Source: Prunella strophiata
Lineage: Eukaryota; Chordata; Aves; Passeriformes; Prunellidae
NCBI GenBank assembly: GCA_036583965.1
Contig: JAZBQD010000030.1
Location: 86,969,300 to 87,033,299 of the forward strand
Direction: 5' to 3'
DNA length: 64,000 nucleotides
Positions 1 through 9,673 of the stretch are shown here, in pieces. Positions within the stretch are counted from its first letter, which is position 1; the number at the start of each line of letters is the position of its first letter. Under the pieces are notes generated by a model, which saw nothing but the letters and a program-made list of their open reading frames with translations, was not told where the DNA came from and did not search any database. The translations under genes were made by a program, and so were the position numbers.

Positions 1-2199
1 GTACTCTTCCAGCAACCAGCCAGTGTACTTGTATTTTCTCTTGTTTGTCTACACTGTATGTATTCTAATTTGTATTAGTTGTCTCTACATTCCCTGTGTT
101 CACCTCTCTATATAAGCACAGGTATACATGCTCTCACATACATAGGTTCCCACCTTCAATATTAACAAGTTACACTTTGACCAAAGCTGGTTTGGCTGCA
201 AAAGAGATATTTTTTAGCTGAGTCTAAAAAAACCTCTGGATATGCAACTTCTTTATCTGTTGATGGATCTTCCCTGTACTGACCTAGCTGGGCACTGCAA
301 ACCCCAGTTTAACACAAATGATTAATTGTCTCCTGTTGCTGGCTTCTTTAGGGGTCACATTCACACAGTCCCCCTTTTTCCTTTCCTGTTGCATGGGTGA
401 GAGTCCTTAGAACAATTTTGTGACAGCACTGTGGAATATATTGGTAAAGTACCCCCATTAATGTCTTGATTGTGCAGAGATCTCTTAAAAGGAACAAGAT
501 GACTAATAGATGATAAGTATGGTACTTATTTTATGCACCACAATAATCTCATTAATGCATAAATTATTATAGACTTGTAGACTAAACATGCATACCAAAG
601 GGAGCATGCAAGAGGGTCTGAGATGGGCTTGCCATTTGGTGAGCACACTGTACAAGAGCATGTGTCACTCATTTAATTTAATGTATGATTAACAACTCCT
701 GAACATGATTAGCACTTCTCTAATTGAGATTGACGTGAGATATTCTGCAGCAGCCTTTCCACAAGTGCAATTTCGTAAATTGTTAAAATGGAAAAGCAAA
801 TATATTTTATCATCAGCAAGCCAACATCTTGGAAAGTTCCAGAGTCTCTTCCAGAAATGTCCCAGTAAGTCTCTAATTATGTCTGACACAAGGGGCTTTA
901 ACTATGTCCCTGTTTTTTTCAGAGCTGACATTCAGCTCCGAGATGTTCTCCAACAGGTGGCCTTTAGCTGGATGGTAACCAAGTGACACTGGTGACAACA
1001 ATATTCTGCCCCATACATAAAATACAAGGGATGTGACAGTGTCGGGAGATACAAGATGAAAGCTTCCAGATAAACTGTGGCCAGTTCTCTTTTTTTTCCC
1101 CCTCGTTTGCCTGTTTAAAGATGAGCTTTCCTGACCTTTGCTCTTTAAAAAGCCTGGGTTTGCTAGTTCACTTGCTTGCTTCCACCTTTCTCCAAGGGCA
1201 TTTGGAAGGTAAACACTGTCTTCTTTTCTGCCTTCCCCAAAAGACTCTAGATGCTGAAAGAAAAATGTTTGAAAGAAAGTGCATTTTCTCTTTTAAAAAA
1301 TAAGTATTTTGGTGCTCTTCAGAATTTCTAAGTTCCTTTTGGGTTTAGACCGCTTGATGCACACAGTGTGTGCCCTCATGTCATTGTATAAAACCATGCT
1401 TTTTTGTTTCATTAAATTATCAAAACTTTATTGGAGAAGAGCATAATTCCTTCACCTTGTCTGAGTTGCTTACATCCCTCAGAGAGTTTTGTTGAAATTG
1501 CCTGGACTCCTCTGACTGTGTGGTGAATAGAGAAGCCAGCAGTGGTTTATAAGCCAAAGGAAAGGGGTGCAGTCTGTCCCCAGGGAATTTACAGGCAGGA
1601 GCCAGGTCTCCTGGGAAGCAATGCTGACCATGGATTAATTATGGGAATTTAGGGAAGTCCCTTGTCCTCTGTGGGGTTTGAAAACTTCTCTGTGAATGAG
1701 ACCTACACCCTGGGTCTCCTGGGGTGGCTGCTCCCCATTTCTGTACCCAGGGCAAGCCTGGGCAGGGAATAGCAAACACTCTGGGTTCAGACACACTGTC
1801 CTTTCCTCTCAGGGAGCTTAAATTCAGGGGCTTAAACCACAATCAATCTTGCCAGCATCAAGTGATATTCCAAGGTAGCAGAGCAGAGGGGACAGCAAGC
1901 CACCCATGCTGGGGGTCCTGCTCCATGTCATGCAACATGATGGAGCCACACAACCCCCGACCTGCCTTCAGGTCAGGAATATTTCCTCCCTGTCAAAAGG
2001 CTTTTCAATGAAATCATCACAGTCAGTCAGCAGAGAGGGGTGGAAGCTGGTACCTGAGCTTCCAACATTGTACAGGGGAAAATGGAGCAAAGAGTGTGAT
2101 GGACAGGGTAAGAAAGCCAGGTGTGAACTCTGCCCCTTTAGGCTTGAAAGTCAAGTGCAAGCCAAAAAGTTAGGTTCAGTGACCACAGTGGCAATCTTA
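1..2199. other. non-coding unique sequence, no gene seen
   Basis: This is AT-rich single-copy sequence. Open frames are all under about 120 codons and overlap one another on both strands, as chance frames do. None has a recognisable domain. I saw no repeat family, RNA gene or long simple repeat. A small exon of a larger gene cannot be excluded without alignment. Confidence 0.6.
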
Positions 2200-2440
2200 C
2201 AAAGTGACATTTGTAACTGCGTGTTTGTTACCCCCGCGGGCATTGCTCTGGCGGTATAAAAGTCGTTTAGACCATCCCCCGATGGTATTGTCTGCTCAGA
2301 CTGAAATCCTGCCTTACAGCCATGCTGCTCCCGTGACATCCAGCTCCAGCTGAAAGCAGAAGTTACTGAGGAACAAAGTACATCAAGGGACTGCCGATGG
2401 TGAAAGGAGAAGCAGATCTGCCCTCTTGTGTACACGGCAT
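2200..2440 (+). promoter_or_regulatory. candidate TATA promoter or conserved non-coding block
   Basis: A perfect TATAAAAG lies at 2255-2262 inside a short GC-richer patch. Six CpG dinucleotides fall between 2220 and 2281, including CCCCGCGGG at about 2233-2240, while most of the surrounding kilobases are nearly free of CpG. The sequence downstream to about 2440 keeps moderate GC and has an ATG at about 2322 that opens only a four-codon frame. The arrangement would fit a core promoter with a transcription start near 2285, or a constrained non-coding element. No initiator, exon or splice structure can be proven, and I do not recognise a gene here. A TATA octamer alone is weak evidence; the clustered CpGs make it worth noting. 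Confidence 0.3.
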
Positions 2441-3317
2441 CTACTGCAACTTTTTCTAAATGAATATGAAGTTAATTTATTCCTTGTAGTAATAAATACG
2501 GAAAAGATACTAATACTTTGAGTGTTTTAACCCCACCAAAAAAAGAAAAAAATAAGAAAATAAAGGATGAAGGATTGGATTATTTCTTCTCAGGAATTGG
2601 TTTGTAGACCTGAAGGTAACCAATGTGTGTAGCATGATCAGGAGAAGCTGCTCTGAACACTTAGGCTGTCAAACTGGAGGCTATGAAAAAACAAGTAGTA
2701 CAAAACCGCTAAGAAGATAAATCTGATTGCTAGGGAAACCCAACCAGCTGCAAAATTATTACCCATTAAAACTGAGCTGTTTTGTTGTTTTTGTTTTGGT
2801 TTGTTTTTTGTTTTTATTGTGGATGCAAAGTAGCTTGAGTGTTTTCATTGCATTCATCACAGCAGGAAGGACCAAGAGAGAAGATTTCAGCAGAGGCAAG
2901 CATATCTGGCCAGTCTTTATTAAACCAGAGAGGGACAGAGGGCAGCCAGCTTCATAGGGCTGGGAAGGTCAGACCTTCCATGTCCTCCTCCTTCCAGCTG
3001 TTTTCAATTGAAGCTTCACAGCCAGTTCCTTTAGTCCCTAATATACCCAAATCTCATGTGTTAGACATGACACCTGTAAGAAATTATAACCTGGACAGCT
3101 TCTCTGGACACACAGATCAAAAGATCAGACTCTCAACAAAGAGAAAATGTAGCACAGGTTGTTTTGAGTGCAAAGCTCAGGCTTGTCTTGTCATGGAAGT
3201 GGTAGATCAACCTGTGAGTTTATAACCAGCTGCTCATTTTCTGTTTGCAAACAACTCAGTAATGTCTAGGGGTAAAGAGTAGAGCTTGTTCTGGATTGAA
3301 CTTCTAGGAACAGGGTG
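2441..3317. other. non-coding unique sequence, no gene seen
   Basis: AT-rich sequence with short T- and A-rich patches, for example around 2780-2820 (T with G) and 2537-2560 (A-rich). Short overlapping frames show no protein-like features. No repeat family was recognised. Confidence 0.6.
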
Positions 3318-3449
3318 TTCTTTTCTCTTTTTCTTTTCCTTTTTCTTTTCCTTTTTCTTTTCTTTTCTTTTCTTTTCTTTTCTTTTCTTTTCTTTTCTTT
3401 TCTTTTCTTTTCTTTTCTTTTCTTTTCTTTTCTTTTCCTTTTCTTTTTC
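3318..3449 (+). repeat. (TTTTC)n pentanucleotide microsatellite
   Basis: About 132 bp of pure pyrimidine. The core from roughly 3352 to 3435 is uninterrupted TTTTC. The edges carry TTTTCC and CTTTTT variants, as expected of an ageing array. On the minus strand it reads GAAAA repeats and opens lysine/arginine/glutamate-rich frames that are not genes. A purine run (about 3450-3479) follows almost directly, so the strand switches from pyrimidine to purine at the edge. Confidence 0.97.
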
Positions 3450-4285
3450 AAATCAAAGAAAAAAAGAGAAAGAAGCCAGGGCACCATTACAGAAGAATTT
3501 GTCAGTAGACAATGAATTTACAGCTGAATAGGCCAGCTGTAAATGGAGTGAAATCTGGATGCAGCTTTAAAACACAGGCTACAGCAAAAGGTGCATTTTC
3601 AATTTTTCATCACTGTTCTGACAATACACTAAGACTGATGGCATCAGTTTTTCTCTTCTTTACAAGCAAAAAGCAATTATATTCTAGGCCTGAGGATATA
3701 GTAATATATAACAAAATAAACAAATTCTTCAGCATATAAGAATTCCACGTCCATAGAAGTGGTAAATGTTGTTTAGGTGCATTTCCTTACAATTTTCTTG
3801 ATTCTCTTTAGAGTGTTTTTTTTTTTTAAGAGTTCCAGTGAGATAGCAATAGAGCAATCTCATGTGAATTAGCCTGGTTTTGTCTGAAGCAAAATTACAC
3901 CAGCAATAAATCTGACTTTGTGGATCCTATCTAATATAACTTCATTATAAAACAACAACAATATCCCTCCTTACCACAGGAAAACAAGAACTAAAAGTAA
4001 AATAAGTAATTTCTGCCATTGAAATAAAACCAGTAATTATTATATTTCCTTTTTCTCAATCTTTACCTTTTACCTATTTCAGACTCATTGTTGAAGATCT
4101 GGGGGCATTTGTGGCCTTTTATGCTTGTTTGTGCTAAAGAGTTGTGTGTAACATCTGGGCTTGCAGTTGGAAATGGTACTGGGGGCAAAACTATTTAACT
4201 GCATCATGAAGCAGGCTGCAAAATATTGGATGACAGGCAGATCAGGTGTTTTCTGTTAATTATTTTTCATTTTAAAAAAGGCCAA
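3450..4285. other. non-coding unique sequence, no gene seen
   Basis: It begins with a purine-rich bridge next to the pyrimidine repeat and continues as AT-rich unique DNA. No coding or RNA feature was seen. Its right part leads into the AATAAA/poly(A) junction and could in principle be the 3' UTR of a retrocopy, but nothing in it identifies a parent gene. Confidence 0.55.
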
Positions 4286-4362
4286 AATAAATATACCTTG
4301 TAAGTCCTCTTTACAAAAAAAAAAAAAAAAACAAAAAAAAAAAAAAAAAAAAAACAAAAAAA
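4286..4362 (+). other. AATAAA signal followed by genomic poly(A) tract
   Basis: AATAAA at 4286-4291 is followed 23 bp later by a 48-nt A tract (4315-4362) broken by two single C bases. This spacing matches a cleaved and polyadenylated mRNA end, so the tract could be the tail of a processed retrocopy on the plus strand. Against this, I found no matching target-site duplication on the two sides, no open frame upstream, and processed retrocopies are scarce in birds. A plain A-rich microsatellite with a chance hexamer is as likely. Confidence 0.4.
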
Positions 4363-4410
4363 TGAAACACTTTGCTTCTTGGTATCAGATCCAGTCTTTC
4401 ATTTTTCTGT

Positions 4411-4460
4411 ATGTGTGCATATAGATATAGAGATATATATATGCACACATATATAAAAAA
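4411..4460. repeat. AT/GT-rich short simple repeat
   Basis: Imperfect alternation of TATG, GATATA and CACATATATA units over about 50 bp. It is low-complexity sequence with no other content. Confidence 0.8.
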
Positions 4461-5229
4461 CTTCATAGTATCCTCCATTCTTCTAATATTTCTTTATTTC
4501 CTTCCCAGAGGGCTGAAACTCATGCACAAGTAAAGGAAAAAACACAATAAGACACACAATAAGATAAATCATGCTGGTGAATGTGAAAAATGAGTTTCCA
4601 GAGAGGGGATGCCCTTGAATCCAGGAGAACTGGAAGAATGTGGAGGTACCTTCTCACCTTCTTTAATTGGCCCCCCAGACTCAAACAGAAGCCAAGACAT
4701 CCTCAAGAGGTCCTTGGGCAATCACAGCACTGACCTTAATTTTTGCCATTTTTGCAGAGATGTCTGTTTCAATTACAGTCATTAGCAGTAGGGGATGTTT
4801 CAGTGTAAATTTTAAGGTCTATATTTTAAAAATGGAAGGAATCTGCAATAGAGTCAGTAGTTGGCAATATCTGAATGACTAATAGCCAATAGAGGTTAAT
4901 GTCCCTTAACTTCCTCACAGGCCATCAACCCTGAGAGCTGATCATTAATTGCCTGCAGTAGCCTGTGCCACAGTCATTACTGCTTAGTTATTCAGGTGAA
5001 ATGAGTAATACCAATTTTAGGACTTCAGTTTTCATAAATGGAGAACTCAGTCTTTTTTTCCCCCAGCAAATTCCACATCCAATCTGACATTATTTTTCTC
5101 CCTGCTTTAATAAACAATACTCTATGCCTGTTAAGCTTTCATAAAAATAAAGACTTTTCCTGTGTATTAGCCTATAGAGCAGATAAATAGTTGTATTATA
5201 TTCAGTTATTGATGCATCACTGAAAAAAT
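4461..5229. other. non-coding unique sequence, no gene seen
   Basis: AT-rich unique DNA. The only long frames are short and non-descript. No repeat family or RNA was recognised. Confidence 0.55.
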
Positions 5230-5244
5230 AACCACAGAAATCAA

Positions 5245-5523
5245 TCATGGTAAGTAATAAATGAATGAACTGGAAATTATAGGAAGAGTTGCATCCAATC
5301 TGCAGAGCAGAGGCAATGTGTGATCTGGTCCTACATTCTGTTCCCCAGTCACAGCAGAACCTTTGAGCTCAGACACCTGGGCTTCACTTCTGAGGAACCA
5401 CAAGGCATGGGACAGCTTTGTTCCATCAAGGTACGTAAGTTGTACAGGGCAATCTTCCAAAATCCCCACTCTTTCAGCCTCCTTGATTACACTGCAATGC
5501 AACTCATAAGCCAAAGTTGCCAT
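5245..5523 (-). other. open frame with protein-like composition, possible exon or relic (unproven)
   Basis: On the minus strand a frame of 92 codons from its first ATG is open, and it stays open 11 codons further upstream before a stop at about 5557-5559. Its composition is balanced, with helix-like mixed charged and hydrophobic stretches, unlike the low-complexity chance frames nearby. I do not recognise the family. The opposite strand offers a rival reading: a good donor-like GTACGTAAGT at 5431-5440 and an acceptor-like TTCCCCAG ending at about 5348, which could bound an 82-bp plus-strand exon. Neither reading is proven and both may be chance. Confidence 0.15.
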
Positions 5524-5560
5524 AGTTTTGTCCTTGATAAGGAAGTCTTGTAGAGAGTCT

Positions 5561-7309
5561 CAAAATCATGTGCCCTCATAACTTCCCTGGAATCCAGTAA
5601 TCCTACTTTCTCCACAATTTTTTTTTCCAACAGAAGGAAATGTGTGAGTGCAAGACAGTGGTGAGTTCCAGCTGATCCCTGCTAAGGATGTGTCAGGCAC
5701 TGGTATCACAGGTATATGTCTTTCCTCCCCAAGGGAAAAGTTTACAGGCAGTCTTTGGGAAATCAAAGCTAAATGCATGTGTACTTGTTTTTAGCACTCA
5801 GGAAAGGTATTTAACCTCAAAATTACCCAGCCACAAAGTGCCAAATTCATCCCATCCCAGATGAAACTTTGTGCAAGAAATGACACACCAGATCTGCCTT
5901 GCATGGATAACCACAAATAGCAATTACAGAATTACCTCTAGGGCATGTTTTTTATGGTGAAACTCTGTGGTGGGCAGAGTAGAAGAGGTCAAACTTGTCA
6001 GTCATAGCAGTTTCCCCTGCTTTGAAGATCAGTGAATTTGTCAGTTACAGAGTCAGGAGAAAAGAGGCACCAGAACCAGCCCACGCACAGCAGTTCACAG
6101 ACAAAGACTCAAGGAGGTTGAGATCCATGGCCCTGATACACTTCATCAGAGGTCACTTCTCAGCTAATCATTTTCCTACTCCAACGCACATTCAGAGTCC
6201 TGAAGCTTGCTCTGGCAGTGTATAGTTCAGTGTGCCAAAAATTCTTTGCAATCTGATTGTCCATTATAAAGTACTGTTGTGACCACGTTTGCACACACTC
6301 AAAAGCAAAATTATAAGACAGTTCTGAGTGCCTTGCTTCTGACAGCTCTTTTGCCCAAGGCAGGACTGGCAGACCAGTACCCAGGCTTAGGAAAGAGTGT
6401 GGGGAAGAAGGGGCAGGAAAATGTGAGTCATCACTTCAGCTGCTTTGGTCATGAACACCATTCTGACCACATGCCTCTGTTAGTGTTTGTGTTTGCATGC
6501 ATTCAAGTCATGGGTTGACAAATGGTGTGTATCAGACAGAGTTTGTCTTCAAAGGATGCTACAGTTGGCTGTTTTGGGGACCTTGGCCTCATGTGCTTGA
6601 GAATGCCTTCTTAGTCCATTTGGAGAAGGTACAAGCAGTGTCCTGCAGAATTTCAAGTTACACAAGTCTTCTCAGCACAGCACTTTCTGCAGGTTCTGCA
6701 GGACAGAGAGGGATGGGAAGCTCTCAGTTTCTTTGCAGAGCTGAATGCTGTGAGAGCTTGTCCAGCAAAAGCAAGAACAAGAAAAAGCATTTGCTAGGGA
6801 ACGGATGTAATATGAGCATGTTTGCACAAGTAAATTGAACAGGGCCAGACCATAAGTTTGAGCACTGTTCCTCCATATGTCTGTGCATCTTATCAGTGTT
6901 TTCTCTGAACAGATTAGGTCAGTCTACAGGCAGTCCTCTAGACAGCACCTAGATGGAACTCAGAGGTTAGGATGTGAAAGGACCACCCCAGCATGCCTGG
7001 ACATGACCACACTTGGGATTTTTGGAAAAGAGGAGTATAGAAAAAGCTTGTGAGCATAACAATTGCAGGACTGCAAATTGCAGAAACTGTAAATCTTGAA
7101 ACTCCTTTTTTTTTTTTGTCTGTTATTAGTTCCCTTTTAAGTACCCTCCAGTGATGGAAATAGAGTCCCTATTTAAAAGAATTCACTGAGAAAATGAAGA
7201 AGCAATGTAAAAGCTGAGGTAAAGAGAATGAGGAAGAAGAATGTCCTGTGTCTATTTGGTTACAAGCTCTTGACAGGTGTCCTGCATTAATATACAGGAA
7301 TGTTTATCT
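5561..7309. other. non-coding unique sequence, no gene seen
   Basis: Unique sequence of moderate AT content. Overlapping frames of 70-113 codons (for example 6497-6838) lack start context, domains or splice structure that would support a gene. A T run of 11 lies near 7108. Confidence 0.55.
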
Positions 7310-7390
7310 ACATATATATGCATATATGAATGCATATATGTATATATACACACACACATATATAAATACATATCTATATAGATACACAGA
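7310..7390. repeat. (TA)/(CA)/(TATG) compound simple repeat
   Basis: Mixed ATATATG, GCATATATG and ACACACATATATA units over about 80 bp. It is partly self-complementary, as AT-alternating DNA is. No other function is indicated. Confidence 0.85.
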
Positions 7391-9031
7391 TGTGTCCATC
7401 ATGGTTATCTTGAATATCTAGCATATTATTGTTATCATATTACTGCACTACTTGTCAGGTGCATGACAGATGTGAGCTTTTTGACAGGAAAGGATGAGAA
7501 TGTAAAAACCTTTCTCTGGAGGTCATTTCATGCATGGAAAGCTGCATGAAAAGGGAGGGCAGAAGAATGAGAATGGGAAATGGAGAGTGAAAGGATGCCA
7601 AGGGCATTATCAGGATAAAGTAATAAGAAGAGAAGATCAAAAGATCAGGGACAGAGCTACATAGGGTCTTGATAAAAAAAGGGGGGGGATACATATATCT
7701 TTTAAGCTGTGAAATGGAGGGAAGATAGGTTTGGAAAATGAGAGGGCATCAGTGGTGTGTACAGTGTCATGGAGGCTAATCCATTCTTAGAAAGGGAAAA
7801 AGAGCTAAAGAACCATTTTGGTCCAAATGTTTAGGTTCTTCCTTCTTAACAAATAGTGCTGCTGCTGCTGCTGAGAAAACCCATGGTCTGTGTGACTCTT
7901 AAGATTTTCTTCTTGAAGCTTTTCTTACGTTTAGAGTAATTGTCCACTCTTGCTCACACAGTCAGGTCTCACACAACTCATTTCTTGACTGTTCCAAAGA
8001 CAGAGGTAAAGCCACGAGTTTGGAGGTGAGGAGGCAGCGCCACAAATGGATCTTGTCTGATCAGGCAAAGGCTGCCCACATCTTACATCACCTAACATGT
8101 CATGTCACAGATGGGACAGAGTTTTGACATGTCAGGCAGGGGTGTGTCACCCATACTCAAATAGGTCCTGATTGCTGGCAAATTGCTCTGTGACATCCCA
8201 GTGTCTCCTGTGCCCTGGGACCTCTCCTTCCATACATCACTCCTAATCCATTATTGTCCCTTGTATCAAGTAAAAAGAAATTTGACAGTATAAAGAAAAC
8301 AGAAAAACTTTAGGCTTCTACCTTCTCTACTGAACTAATCATCTCTGGCAGATTTGTGGCTTCCTACGACCCTTGAATTTTACTGTCTGCCAGCACATCA
8401 GGCACTGATTTTCCTCTCTTTTTCCCCTACAGCAAGCATTACAGTGATCTTCTCAACATTGACAGGGACAGGGCTTATTTCCAGTAAAAGGGCACCATAC
8501 TTAGCTGTGCAGGGTAAGTGAGGTTAAGGGGATAGGTGCATGGGATTAATAAAGGCACAGAAGGCAGCAGACTTTCAATATGTTTATGCAGTTAAATGTA
8601 ACAAGTTCAGACACTATAATTTATTTTTTTCTGTTGTTCACCAAAAAAATCTCTTTATTTTTTTTCCTCTCTGTGAGTGCTTTCGTATTTTTCTTAACCT
8701 CTGCATTGCAGTGCAGCTAGGCTGTGCACATGAAGATATACTCCCTGCCCTGGGGAAGATCCAAGATAAGCAGAGAAGTGACATACAAATGGCAAGGGGG
8801 AGAGAGTGATCTAATCGACTGGCCGCAAGCTTTGTACATTCAGATAGCGAAAGCACACACAGAAGAGGAAAGCTGGTTTCTGCTGGGAGAGGCGTGCTTC
8901 TCTCCCCCTTCACTTCTTTGTCCTTGTCTTTTATCCCTTGTCTCCCTTGTGCCCTTTCTGTACTTCCTGTGCTGAGATGGTGTTAGGCTTGTGAGGGCTG
9001 TGGTGTGGCCTGTGCCCATATATTGGCCCTT
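7391..9031. other. non-coding unique sequence, no gene seen
   Basis: It contains a small (GCT)5 run at 7858-7872, a G run near 7681 and a patch with several retained CpGs near 8810-8900 (for example CTAATCGACTGGCCGC at about 8812). Short frames across 8540-8975 run on both strands and look like chance. No gene is supported. Confidence 0.5.
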
Positions 9032-9037
9032 AGTTTG
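9032..9037 (+). repeat. left target-site duplication AGTTTG
   Basis: AGTTTG directly precedes the TGTCAG end of the solo LTR and matches the six bases directly after its CTGACA end. This marks the integration site. Confidence 0.93.
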
Positions 9038-9667
9038 TGTCAGGAACCCAGGACATCCCTCTGGCTGCCCTGGATGGCTTGAGACCCTGGCAGGGGGCTC
9101 AGAGACCTTGGCACAGGAGCCCAAGACCCTGTGTGCCTTTGATTTTGAGCCATGGAAAAAATTACCAACCTTATATGCAGAATTACAAGCCACGCAAATT
9201 AAGAAGAATAATAATAAGTTTCTCACAGGGCGAAAATGTAGAATTTTAGGGTTTTTTAGAATAAGGGTTTGGGGGTCAAGATGGAGGAATTTGGGTGTGT
9301 TCTGTCCTTCTTTCTCCTTCTTCACAGCCTCCATCTTCTGGGTGATGGTGGCACTTTTGGATTGGCTTAGAGTAGAGTTGGACTCTGTAACATGGGTGAA
9401 TAGGTATTGGAAAATAACTGTAAATAATGTACAGGTAGTTTTTAGTATTAAAAGACAACACCGCCCTGGGGACGGACAGTGCATGGTGGACTGGCCTGCT
9501 GAACAGATCTCGGCTGGTCAGGGAGAAAATTTGTTAGCTAAGAAATAATAAACAACCTTGAAAACTGCACAAGAAGACTCCTGACTCCTTCTTCGGTTCT
9601 CAGGGCTGGAACACAGAGACTCTCAAACAGATCGGGGTCATCTCGAGCTCCTGAGACACCTCTGACA
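9038..9667 (+). mobile_element. solo LTR of an endogenous retrovirus, probably class II (ERVK-like)
   Basis: A 630-bp element begins with TGTCAG and ends with CTGACA, so the termini are perfect 6-bp inverted repeats of the TG...CA type. It is flanked by an exact 6-bp direct repeat, AGTTTG. Internally it has a TATA-like TATTAAAAG at 9446-9454, and an AATAAA at 9547-9552 followed about 17 bp later by a CA cleavage-type dinucleotide (about 9568-9570). That gives U3 of roughly 9038-9475, a short R, and U5 of about 9570-9667, in plus orientation. No primer-binding site, gag, pol or env sequence lies beside it, so two LTRs probably recombined and left one. A 6-bp duplication is usual for class II (beta/alpha-like) avian ERVs, which is the basis of the class call. 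Perfect duplication and termini suggest a fairly young insertion. Confidence 0.92.
9547..9552 (+). promoter_or_regulatory. LTR polyadenylation signal AATAAA
   Basis: Canonical hexamer in the R region of the solo LTR. A CA dinucleotide about 17 bp downstream is a likely cleavage point. It could still act as a polyadenylation site for plus-strand read-through transcripts. Confidence 0.7.
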
Positions 9668-9673
9668 AGTTTG
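9668..9673 (+). repeat. right target-site duplication AGTTTG
   Basis: Six bases identical to 9032-9037, immediately after the LTR's terminal CTGACA. Confidence 0.93.

Noticed and set aside
3266..3531. Lys/Arg/Glu-rich and Phe/Ser-rich frames
   Set aside because: Products of the TTTTC repeat on its two strands.
8840..9548. A 214-codon minus-strand frame and a 185-codon plus-strand frame over the same DNA
   Set aside because: They run through the non-coding solo LTR and its flank in opposite directions; LTRs carry no gag, pol or env, and neither frame shows a domain.
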